Shown here: positions 1 through 6,766 of the stretch, one piece after another
How the letters are laid out: each line of letters begins with the position of its first letter
Position numbering within the stretch: the first letter of the stretch is position 1
Made by a program: the position numbers and the translations under genes
The notes under the pieces: model-generated
Seen by the model: only the letters and a program-made list of their open reading frames with translations
Database searches by the model: none
Told to the model about the DNA's origin: nothing
NCBI GenBank assembly: GCA_937891735.1
Contig: CALAGR010000366.1
Coordinates: forward strand, 1-38,453
Direction: 5' to 3'
DNA length: 38,453 nt
From: an uncultured Pseudomonadota bacterium
GTDB lineage: Bacteria > Myxococcota_A > UBA796 > UBA9615

Positions 1-502
1 GCGCGGGATCGGCCAGGGCGCTGGTGGCGCGGGCGACCAGCGCCGCGTCGGCGTCCAGGCGCCGGATCCAGCCGGGGATCAGGGCGACGCGTCCCGTCTC
101 GCCCACCAGGGGGCCCACCACGAAGCGGTCTGCGAGCACGCGCTGGGCCGCCTCCGCCGAGGGCGTGGGCAGCAGGGGGGTCTCCGCCGACAGCACGCCA
201 TCCCGCACCGCGAGCAGGGGCGCGGTGGTGACGGCGCGCACCCCCTCCAGCGCCGGCGAAGCGGCCATGCCCACCCGGATCGCCTCGATGGTGGCGACGC
301 CCGCCGCGTCGAGCACGGAGCCGTCCGAGAACACCGCCACGAGCACCACGTCGTCTCCGCCGGTGGCGGATCGCAGGGCGACCGTGGCGCGCTGCACGGG
401 GTGGTCGTCGGGCAGGCGGTACGGGGCGTCGGGCTCCAGGACGAGCCGCGGCAGACCAAGGACCCCCGCCAGCGTCAGGAGCGCGAGCAGGGGCCAGAGC
501 AA
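1..502 (-). CDS. RND/MMPL family transporter, N-terminal part (cut by window edge)
   Basis: The minus-strand frame reads LLWPLLALLTLAGVLGLPRL (first membrane helix), then a periplasmic stretch containing PYRLPDDHPVQRATVALRS and GGDDVVLVAVFSDG, which matches the start of the first periplasmic loop of MMPL/HAE3-type RND exporters. These are inner-membrane, proton-driven lipid or hydrophobe exporters; the substrate cannot be read here. It is the third gene of a minus operon behind the LolA-like protein and the barrel, a combination known from lipid-export systems. The start is a problem. The only nearby ATG (519-517, overlapping the barrel's stop as TGATG) lies in another frame and stops after 14 codons. 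TTG at 502 is the first in-frame candidate. One extra C in the C5 run (503-507) would put the ATG in frame. The gene continues past position 1. Confidence 0.75.
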   Translation of the reverse strand, partial: MLWPLLALLTLAGVLGLPRLVLEPDAPYRLPDDHPVQRATVALRSATGGDDVVLVAVFSDGSVLDAAGVATIEAIRVGMAASPALEGVRAVTTAPLLAVRDGVLSAETPLLPTPSAEAAQRVLADRFVVGPLVGETGRVALIPGWIRRLDADAALVARATSALADPA

Positions 503-518
503 GGGGGCGCGGGCCGCA

Positions 519-2222
519 TCAGAAGGCGTAGCGAACCCCGAGCTCGAGGCGATGGTTGCGGCCGTAGGGCGTGAAGAGCGTGTCCTCGCCGGTGGAGACC
601 ACCACCAGCGCGCCCAGGTTCAGGTCGAGGCGGTCGAGCAGCCGGACCGAGAGCCGGGGCATGAAGAGCGCATCCCCCGCCACGTCCACGAACCCGCGCA
701 GATCCAGGGAGATGGAGCGGGTGAAGGCGAGGTTCACGTTCAGGAAGAAGCCGTGGCTGAAGGGATGCCGCTGCTCCGGCGTGCCGGTGTACCCGGTGGC
801 GTAGTCCGTCGGCAGCACATCGGCCTGGTCTGTGGGATAGCTCACCGCGAAGCAGCCCCGGTCGTGGTTGCCGCCGTCGGCCCCGTCGGGGATGTGCAGG
901 CTGTCGCTGAACCGGTCCGGCCCCTCCTGGGACCTGGCCGGCAGCGTCACGTCGCCGTTGTACTGCGCCCGGATGGCCACGTCGAAGTCCCCCACGAGGT
1001 TGGACAGCACGAGCTCCGCGCCGAAGCCGTACTTCACGTACGGGTCGTCCACGAGGCACGAGCTGTGGCCGGGATCCTCGGTGGCGAAGAGCGCCGCCTC
1101 GCCCTTGAGGACCACCGGGCCCAGGGCCGCGGCCAGGTCGACCCCCGGGATCCACAGCCGCCGGTGGTGCGGCGTGACCTCGATGTGGGCCACCCCCTCC
1201 ACCAGCACGTCCGGCTGGCCGTCTCCGTCCGTGTCATCGGAGTTCAGGGTGCGGTATCCGGTGTAGGTCGGCAGCCGGTCGCGGCTGTACAGGAAGCTCA
1301 ACCCCACATCGAGCACGGGCAGGGACAGGTCCACCCGGCCCCCCAGCTCGATCCCCCGACCCAGCTCCGCGTCTCCGTCCAGCACGCTCGGCAGGAACTC
1401 GCTGTAGTCGTTTGCGACGACCGCGACCTGGTTGAACGGCAGCGGGATCTCCTGGGTCGCGGGCAGGAAGCGCGTGATGTCCCAGCGGGACACGGAGCCC
1501 CCCCGGAAGCGCGACGGGCGGAACGCCGGAAGCACGATGAACTCCGCGGACACCGGCCCCCGCGCGTAGCCCAACAGGAAGCCGGGCACGGGCAGCGCCT
1601 CGGGGGAGAACTGGTCTTCGTAGTCGAAGGCGACGAGGTTGTCGGTCGGCGAGAAGACATCCATCTTCCCCCAGCGCTCCAGCAGCGCCCCACCCTCGAC
1701 CCGAAGTCCCTTGTAGCGCAGGCCCAGCCGGGCTTCCCGAAGGATCAGCCGGTTGCGTCCGGGGTCCACGAAGTCGTGGCGGTACTCGATCTCGGCCGCC
1801 GCCCGCAGGTACTGGAAGCGCGCTTCGAGCCGCGGCGCCACCTTGACCTGGACCACCGAGTCCACCGCGCCGGACAGGGGCTGCAGGTACGGCTGCCAGT
1901 CGAAGCCGACGAACCCGCCCAGCGTGACCTCCAGCGGCGGCGGCATCAGCACCGGAGCGGACGGCAGGATCACCCCGGCCATGGGGTCCGCCCCGGTGGG
2001 GCTCGGCTCGTCCGCCGGATCGGGCACAGGCGGCAAGGGCGGCAGATCCGGGACCTCGGGCACGTCGGCGGGCAGGCTCTCCTCTGCGTCCGGCTCGCCC
2101 TCTTCGGGCTCCGTGTCCTCCTCAGCGGGCTCCGTGTCCTCCGCCTGGGCGGGCCGCACCGCCCCCAGGGCCAGCAACGCCACGGCGAACCCGACCCATG
2201 GCAGCTCCGACACGCGCTCCAT
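519..2222 (-). CDS. Outer-membrane beta-barrel protein with acidic N-terminal linker (DUF1302-like role)
   Basis: The 567-residue product starts with a Sec signal peptide (hydrophobic core about residues 11-20, cleavage after AQA at about 27). A very acidic, proline-rich linker follows (EDTEPAEEDTEPEEGEPDAEE, then PDLPPLPPVPDP). The rest, about residues 90-567, alternates short amphipathic strands with polar turns and ends in VRYAF, the C-terminal aromatic signature recognised by the BAM complex. It lies between a LolA-like protein (8 bp upstream) and an MMPL transporter (downstream). By analogy with DUF1302/DUF1329/MMPL clusters I infer an outer-membrane part of a lipid or hydrophobe export route; the family was not confirmed. 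The ATG at 2222 was chosen because upstream extension gives no signal peptide. Confidence 0.75.
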   Translation of the reverse strand: MERVSELPWVGFAVALLALGAVRPAQAEDTEPAEEDTEPEEGEPDAEESLPADVPEVPDLPPLPPVPDPADEPSPTGADPMAGVILPSAPVLMPPPLEVTLGGFVGFDWQPYLQPLSGAVDSVVQVKVAPRLEARFQYLRAAAEIEYRHDFVDPGRNRLILREARLGLRYKGLRVEGGALLERWGKMDVFSPTDNLVAFDYEDQFSPEALPVPGFLLGYARGPVSAEFIVLPAFRPSRFRGGSVSRWDITRFLPATQEIPLPFNQVAVVANDYSEFLPSVLDGDAELGRGIELGGRVDLSLPVLDVGLSFLYSRDRLPTYTGYRTLNSDDTDGDGQPDVLVEGVAHIEVTPHHRRLWIPGVDLAAALGPVVLKGEAALFATEDPGHSSCLVDDPYVKYGFGAELVLSNLVGDFDVAIRAQYNGDVTLPARSQEGPDRFSDSLHIPDGADGGNHDRGCFAVSYPTDQADVLPTDYATGYTGTPEQRHPFSHGFFLNVNLAFTRSISLDLRGFVDVAGDALFMPRLSVRLLDRLDLNLGALVVVSTGEDTLFTPYGRNHRLELGVRYAF

Positions 2223-2230
2223 GGGCGGGT

Positions 2231-3019
2231 CTAGAGCGCGTCCAGCGCGGTCGCGGAGAAGATCGAGTCGTCCACGGCGGCTCCGGAAGCGCGGCTCGTG
2301 ACCGTCATCACCGTTCGGTTCATCGTCTGCACGTTGGTGACCACCGCCCTGTCGAACCGCCACTTGTCCCCCACCTGCACCAGCCCGTCGGCCTGGAGCA
2401 CCTTCAAGAGCCCGTCGGACTTGTCGTAGAAATCGACCCGATGCACGACCGCATGCTCGTCGTCCACGTACAGGACCACCCGCCCGTACCCGCTCTGCTT
2501 CGCCGCGGCCTCGTTCAGGGGCTTGTCCTCGACCTGGGTGCAGGGGCGGCCGCTGCAGTCCACCGTGCCCAGCGTCGTGTAGACGCGCGTGTCGGTGTCC
2601 ATCGACACCGTGAGGTCCTCGATCGTGAAGTCGCTCTGCACGAACGACTCGCTGCGGTCCTGGGGCGCCACGCGCCGGGTCTGGCCCAGCGCCGGCACGT
2701 AGAGCCAGTTGTCCTGGCCCCCCGCGGGCCGGGTGATGGTCAGGAGCGCGGTCCTGGCGATGGATGCGGGGCTGTCGAACCGGATCAGCGCCTTGCTGGC
2801 CTTGCCCTCGGGCGCGCGGGTCCACATGCGGAAGGTGCGGGTCTCCGTCGCCCCGGTGGCGCGCACCAGCTGCATCGTCACCGACACCTCCTCGCCGGGG
2901 CTCTGCATGGCGGCGCCCACGCGCTTCATGACATCGACGCCGTCGGCGGCGGAGGCCTGCACCGCGACGAGAACCAACAACAAGGCGCTGAGCGCCAGCA
3001 GAGCGCGGGGCGGGACCAT
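2231..3019 (-). CDS. LolA-like outer membrane lipoprotein-sorting protein
   Basis: The 262-residue periplasmic protein has a signal peptide cleaved after ASA (about residue 24). The central block WLYVPALGQTRRVAPQ, followed by SFVQSDFTIEDL, is typical of the LolA-like family fused in function to MMPL exporters (Pfam LolA_like type) rather than housekeeping LolA. Such proteins carry hydrophobic molecules across the periplasm in a hydrophobic half-barrel. It is the first gene of the three-gene minus operon. The ATG at 3019 has a good ribosome binding site (AGGAG, 5 nt spacer), and an extended -10 box lies at 3060-3068. The cargo is unknown. Confidence is high for the family and low for the substrate. 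Confidence 0.85.
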   Translation of the reverse strand: MVPPRALLALSALLLVLVAVQASAADGVDVMKRVGAAMQSPGEEVSVTMQLVRATGATETRTFRMWTRAPEGKASKALIRFDSPASIARTALLTITRPAGGQDNWLYVPALGQTRRVAPQDRSESFVQSDFTIEDLTVSMDTDTRVYTTLGTVDCSGRPCTQVEDKPLNEAAAKQSGYGRVVLYVDDEHAVVHRVDFYDKSDGLLKVLQADGLVQVGDKWRFDRAVVTNVQTMNRTVMTVTSRASGAAVDDSIFSATALDAL

Positions 3020-3059
3020 GGCTTCTCCTGTTGCCGGCGGCCGGGGCGCGGCGCCCGGC

Positions 3060-3068
3060 AGTCTAGCA
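3060..3068 (-). promoter_or_regulatory. Extended -10 promoter of the LolA/barrel/MMPL operon
   Basis: The minus strand reads TGC TAGACT, an extended -10 box (TGn plus TAnnnT), about 40 nt upstream of the LolA-like ATG. No clear TTGACA -35 box is seen. The same TGCTA core recurs before several other genes in this window. Confidence 0.5.
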
Positions 3069-3087
3069 ATCGATCACCGTGGGCGCG

Positions 3088-3435
3088 TCAGTACAGCTGG
3101 GTCGGCAGGTGGCACTCGGCTTCGGCGAGCTTGCAGGTCTGGCCGACGACGCCGCGTCCCATGGAGCAGTCGAAGGAGGCGCGGCGCACCGCGGTCTCCC
3201 ACGCCTGGTACTCATGGCAGGAGCGCGCGATCCGGACGAAGCCGACCAGCTCGTTGCCGCCCGTTCGGGGCGCGCCGGCGACGTTCGCTTCGCACGTCCA
3301 GAAGGAGGCTTCGCAGTCCTGGACCTTGCGCCAGTCTCCGGCGAGCCAGTTGGAGACCGCCGTCATCCCGACGCCGGCCCCCGCGAGGACCGAGCCGAGC
3401 AGCACGACTGCCATGATGTTGGCGCGACCAGCCAA
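3088..3435 (-). CDS. Small Cys-rich membrane-anchored or secreted protein of unknown function
   Basis: The 115-residue product has an N-terminal hydrophobic segment (IMAVVLLGSVLAGAGVGMTA, about residues 7-26) that could be a signal peptide or an anchor. The extracytoplasmic part holds six cysteines (DCEASFWTC, SCHEY, DCSMG, TCKLAEAEC), suggesting up to three disulfides, and it ends in TQLY. I do not recognise the family. The TTG start at 3435 is supported by GGAG six bases upstream. It is divergent from the PAS protein and upstream of the LolA operon, but the latter has its own promoter, so it may be monocistronic. The plus-strand reading frame over the same DNA has no signal or domain. Confidence 0.6.
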   Translation of the reverse strand: MAGRANIMAVVLLGSVLAGAGVGMTAVSNWLAGDWRKVQDCEASFWTCEANVAGAPRTGGNELVGFVRIARSCHEYQAWETAVRRASFDCSMGRGVVGQTCKLAEAECHLPTQLY

Positions 3436-3542
3436 GACGATCTCCTTCTCCGTTCAGACGAACTCCTCATCGGCCGTCCGCCGGAATCCTTGAGCTGACC
3501 CATCTGTCCCGACAAGTCGCGTAGGATTCACCTCGCATCACC

Positions 3543-5018
3543 TTGGGGGGCTCCTTGCAGAGCGCCGGCACCGCAGCGACACAGCACGACATCCCTCTGC
3601 CCGAATGGATGCGGTCGCATCTGGACTCCTATGGTCCGGATGGTCTTGTCTGCATCGACGGCTCGGGGACCGTGCTCGGCTGGAACAGCTCCCTGCCATC
3701 CCTGCTCGCCGCCGACGCCAGTCGGTGGACACTGCGCGCCGTGTCCGAGATCTTCGGCTGGGACACGGGCGAGGTTCGGGACTCCCTGATCAAGGGCGCC
3801 ACGGAGTCCGGCACGGTGCGCATCAGCGCGGCCGCCACCCGGGAGGGCCGCACGTTCCCCGCAGAGCTGACGTGCAGCCAGGTCGCGCCCGAGGGTCAGC
3901 CCCGCTGCTTCTTCATCTACGTCCGGGACGACACCGAGCGCGCCCGCACGGGCCGCGACCGCATGGAGCTGGATCTCCAGAACCGCCTGCTCATGACCCG
4001 GGCGGGCGGTCTGATCCTCGTCGTGGATCCTGACCGCGGGCTGGTCATGCACGCCAACGCGCAGGCCGAGGAGTACCTGCGCATGCCGATCAGCCGGCTC
4101 CGCAGCCGCATGATCGAGGAGGTGATGGAGGAGGTCGAGGCGTTCGTGTCCGAGCAGGGCCTCGGGGTGTTCCGGGTGGGCACCCGCCGAGAGCTGGAGC
4201 TCACGATTCCGTCCGCCGCAGGCACACCGTGGGTGCTGCTCATGAACTGCACCAAGATCACCTGGCACGGCCGCCCCGCGATGCAGTGGGTGGGGCGCGA
4301 CGTGACGGACCGGCGGGCGTCGGCGACGCCGGCGCGAGACCGGGTGAGTCTGCCCCTGTCCGCGGTGACGCCCACGGCCGAAGCGCTGCGTCATCCCGCG
4401 GCGCAGATCGAGCTGCTGACGCGCCACTGCCTGGAGCGCCCGGACCGTCCGTGGCACGAGACCCGCTCCCGGCTGGAGCAGATCCAGGCGCTCGGCGATC
4501 AGATCCGCTCGGCGGCCGAGAACCTGCAGTACATGGCCCGCGTGGCGGACGGCACCCTGGACATCCGCCGCACCGAGACGAACGTGGGCATGGTGCTCGG
4601 CGCGCTCCTGCCGCGGCTCCAGGCGCGTGCGCGGGCCCAGAAGACCGAGATCCACACGGTGCACGTGGAGGAGGACGCGTCCCTGTTCGTGGATGCGCGG
4701 CTGCTGATGCACGCGCTTCGACAGTTCCTGATCCGCGCCGTCGACGCGGGCGGCTCGACCGTCACCCTCACCGCGACCCAGGAGGGCGACTGCGTCTGCT
4801 TCGTGATCATCGATGTGGGGGCGACCATGTCGGCGGCCGCGCTGGCCCGGGTGGAGGGCGAGGACACCCTCGGCCTGCTCGCCCAGGGGGGGGACGCTGA
4901 TCTGCAGGATCTGCCCCTGGTGCTCGCGGCCCACCTGTTCCGCCTCCTCGGCGGGCACATCGAGGTTCAGAGCAGCCCCGGCATGGGCACCCGCGCGACG
5001 CTGACGCTTCGGAGCTGA
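3543..5018 (+). CDS. PAS-PAS sensor protein with degenerate histidine kinase core
   Basis: The 491-residue soluble protein has no membrane helix. It contains two PAS-like domains (about 24-135 and 145-257, each ending in a beta-strand such as CFFIYVRDDTER and MQWVGRDVTDRR), a HisKA-like helical pair (about 278-350) and a HATPase_c-like domain (about 360-491). The usual H-box histidine is replaced by Ala (A279-E-A-L-R-H-P), the N-box asparagines by Q394 and R398, and the G1 box reads D424-V-G-A-T. The C-terminal LGGHIEVQSSPGMGT is kept, so the fold is recognisable. I infer a non-catalytic signalling scaffold. The start is unsure: TTG 3543 has no ribosome binding site, TTG 3555 follows a G-run, and ATG 3609 would clip the N-terminus. 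Confidence 0.8.
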   Translation: MGGSLQSAGTAATQHDIPLPEWMRSHLDSYGPDGLVCIDGSGTVLGWNSSLPSLLAADASRWTLRAVSEIFGWDTGEVRDSLIKGATESGTVRISAAATREGRTFPAELTCSQVAPEGQPRCFFIYVRDDTERARTGRDRMELDLQNRLLMTRAGGLILVVDPDRGLVMHANAQAEEYLRMPISRLRSRMIEEVMEEVEAFVSEQGLGVFRVGTRRELELTIPSAAGTPWVLLMNCTKITWHGRPAMQWVGRDVTDRRASATPARDRVSLPLSAVTPTAEALRHPAAQIELLTRHCLERPDRPWHETRSRLEQIQALGDQIRSAAENLQYMARVADGTLDIRRTETNVGMVLGALLPRLQARARAQKTEIHTVHVEEDASLFVDARLLMHALRQFLIRAVDAGGSTVTLTATQEGDCVCFVIIDVGATMSAAALARVEGEDTLGLLAQGGDADLQDLPLVLAAHLFRLLGGHIEVQSSPGMGTRATLTLRS

Positions 5019-5060
5019 GACGCCGGTTCGGCGATCACACGCCCCACCTCCCCCGTTGGT

Positions 5061-5066
5061 TATGAT
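5061..5066 (+). promoter_or_regulatory. -10 box giving a probable leaderless transcript of the Asp-box gene
   Basis: TATGAT is followed by exactly six bases and then the ATG at 5073, so transcription would be expected to begin at or next to the A of the start codon. No ribosome binding site lies between. The same geometry is seen at 33785-33790 and 37664-37669. Confidence 0.45.
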
Positions 5067-5072
5067 CAGCGG

Positions 5073-6368
5073 ATGCGAACGCCCGCCGTCCTGACCCTCG
5101 CCGGGGCGCTCCTCATCGTCCCCACCTCGGCTCCCGCGCACATCGGGTTGCAGCCCCAGACGGTGGACCTGCAACACCCGCCCGGAGCGGAGCTGCCCCT
5201 CGATCTCGAGTCGCTGTTCGGCTACTTCATCAGCGAGGACGCGGTGTCCTGGCGCTTCACCTGCCACGAAGCGCTGCTGGGCGATCCCCAGAACTCCGGC
5301 GCGCTGCTCCCCCGGTACGTGCGGGCCGGGGACGGCTCGATCCTGGTGACCCTGTCAATCACCGGCATCGGGTTCGTTGCCGACGAGTCCGTCTACCGCT
5401 CGACGGACGGAGGCTGCGACTGGGCGACGGTCGCTGGACTGACCGGCCGCTCCATCACCGATCTGACGGTCCTCGATGACGGGCTCACGGTGCTGGCCGG
5501 CTCGGGGGACATCGGGGGCGACAACGGTCTGTTCTGGTCCGAGGACGGGGGTGCCACGTTCGTGGCCTCGGACACGACGGGCCTGCCCGGCTACTTCATC
5601 AACGTGATCGCCGGCGGCGGGCAGACGGCGTGGGCCGCATCCGCCGATGCGGTCGCGGGCACGGCCACGCTCTTCGTCACGCAGGACGCGGGCCGCACCT
5701 GGAGCGCGGTCCCCTTCGACGTGCTCATCGAGGACGAGGTGCCCACCAACCTGTCCGTGCTCGCCGTGGATCCGATCGACGCAGGACACGTGCATGTGCG
5801 CTCGGCGGGCCAGTCCTTCGACTACGTGCACCGCACGACGGACGGTGGCCTCGGCTGGGAGCTGGTGCACCAGGACGCGTCCACGGTCCAGGACGCGGTC
5901 TGGAGCGGCGCCGAGCTGATCGCGGCGGTGGCCTCCTTGCGGCCCCTGGTGGGCGACGGCGCGACCCTGTCCACCGACACCACCCTGCCCTTCGCCCAGG
6001 GCGTCGCGCGCACCCCGTCGAACCTGTACCTGGCGAGCAACGCGCTCATCGAGGACTTCGCGGTGGCGCGCATCGACGACGGTGCGGTGGTGCCGCTGCT
6101 GGCCTTCGAGGACGTCACCGAGGAACTGGTGTGCCCCGCGGGCACGCGCCACGCCGACATCTGCTCGCAGCTGTGGCCCGATGCCTCGGTGGTGCTCGGG
6201 CTGTTTGCGGGGGATGACGACGACTCCACTCCGGGGGACGACGACGACTCCACGGGGGACGACGACGACTGCACCTGCGCCGCCAGCCACGCCGCGGATC
6301 GCGCGGCACCCCGGCTGTGGCTGCTCGGGGCGCTGGGCCTGGGGATCCTGGCTCGGAGGCGCCCTTGA
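5073..6368 (+). CDS. Secreted Asp-box (BNR-like) beta-propeller protein with poly-Asp linker and C-terminal membrane anchor
   Basis: The 431-residue protein has a signal peptide (cleavage after APA, about residue 22). Four Asp-box-like loops (S/T-x-D-x-G-x-x-W/F) are visible: STDGGCDWATV, SEDGGATFVAS, TQDAGRTWSAV and TTDGGLGWELV. They indicate a sialidase/VPS10-type beta-propeller without any visible catalytic set. The C-terminus has three DDDD blocks (residues 380-399), then CTC, a hydrophobic helix (WLLGALGLGILA) and ARRRP. This resembles MYXO-CTERM/GlyGly-CTERM sorting tails, so the protein is probably processed and held at the cell surface. It is the first gene of a tightly overlapping operon with two cytochrome-like lipoproteins (TTGA overlap), suggesting one surface assembly. 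Confidence 0.8.
   Translation: MRTPAVLTLAGALLIVPTSAPAHIGLQPQTVDLQHPPGAELPLDLESLFGYFISEDAVSWRFTCHEALLGDPQNSGALLPRYVRAGDGSILVTLSITGIGFVADESVYRSTDGGCDWATVAGLTGRSITDLTVLDDGLTVLAGSGDIGGDNGLFWSEDGGATFVASDTTGLPGYFINVIAGGGQTAWAASADAVAGTATLFVTQDAGRTWSAVPFDVLIEDEVPTNLSVLAVDPIDAGHVHVRSAGQSFDYVHRTTDGGLGWELVHQDASTVQDAVWSGAELIAAVASLRPLVGDGATLSTDTTLPFAQGVARTPSNLYLASNALIEDFAVARIDDGAVVPLLAFEDVTEELVCPAGTRHADICSQLWPDASVVLGLFAGDDDDSTPGDDDDSTGDDDDCTCAASHAADRAAPRLWLLGALGLGILARRRP
6210..6269 (+). repeat. Tandem GDDDD-encoding repeat (three units)
   Basis: Three near-identical units of GGNGAYGACGACGAC type encode Gly-Asp4 blocks separated by Ser-Thr. The repeat sits just before the C-terminal membrane anchor of the host protein. 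Confidence 0.85.
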
Positions 6369-6766
6369 GGTCCTGGGGCGTGCTGGCGTTGCTCTTCGCG
6401 GGGATCGGCTGCGATCCGCCCTGCGTGCAGGATCTCGATCTGGACTGCGCGCCGCTGTACAGCGACCTGTCCTGGGACACCGTGCACGCCTCCACCATCG
6501 AGACGAGCTGCGCGTCCGCCGGGTGTCACTCCGCGGACGACGCCGCGGGCGACCTCGTGCTGACCCCTGCCCAGACGGCGTGGGTGGCGCTCGTGGAGCC
6601 GGCCACGGGAGCCGCACGGGTCCTGCCCGGGGACGCCGCGTGCAGCCCCATGATCATCCGGACGGAGTCCGAGGCCGCCGCGTCGCTCATGCCGCCGGGC
6701 GCCCCGCTGGGCGAAGCGGAGCGCTGCGTCTTGCGCCTGTGGGTCCAGCAGGGGGCGAGTCGATGA
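6365..6766 (+). CDS. Small cytochrome-like lipoprotein (planctomycete-type cytochrome c domain features)
   Basis: The 133-residue product begins RSWGVLALLFAGIGC, a short signal with Cys16 as probable lipid-anchor site, although the lipobox is atypical. CASAGCH (49-55) is a CX4CH possible haem attachment site. The ending MPPGAPLGEAERCVLRLWV matches the MPPGG...L..W pattern of small mono-haem domains (PSCyt1 type) common in Myxococcota and Planctomycetes. The TTG at 6365 overlaps the previous stop (TTGA) and the gene's own stop overlaps the next ATG (ATGA), so translation is probably coupled through all three genes. A longer upstream start would lose the signal. True haem attachment through CX4CH needs testing. 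Confidence 0.7.
   Translation: MRSWGVLALLFAGIGCDPPCVQDLDLDCAPLYSDLSWDTVHASTIETSCASAGCHSADDAAGDLVLTPAQTAWVALVEPATGAARVLPGDAACSPMIIRTESEAAASLMPPGAPLGEAERCVLRLWVQQGASR

Noticed and set aside
24-2234. Very long open frame on the plus strand (736 codons)
   Set aside because: It is antisense to the barrel and transporter genes, is rich in Arg, Gly and His without any domain, and reflects the codon bias of GC-rich genes.
6317-6364. Longer N-terminus for the mini-cytochrome lipoprotein
   Set aside because: It would add a Gly/Pro-rich stretch before the hydrophobic signal and overlap the propeller's anchor; TTG 6365 with the TTGA overlap gives a normal signal.
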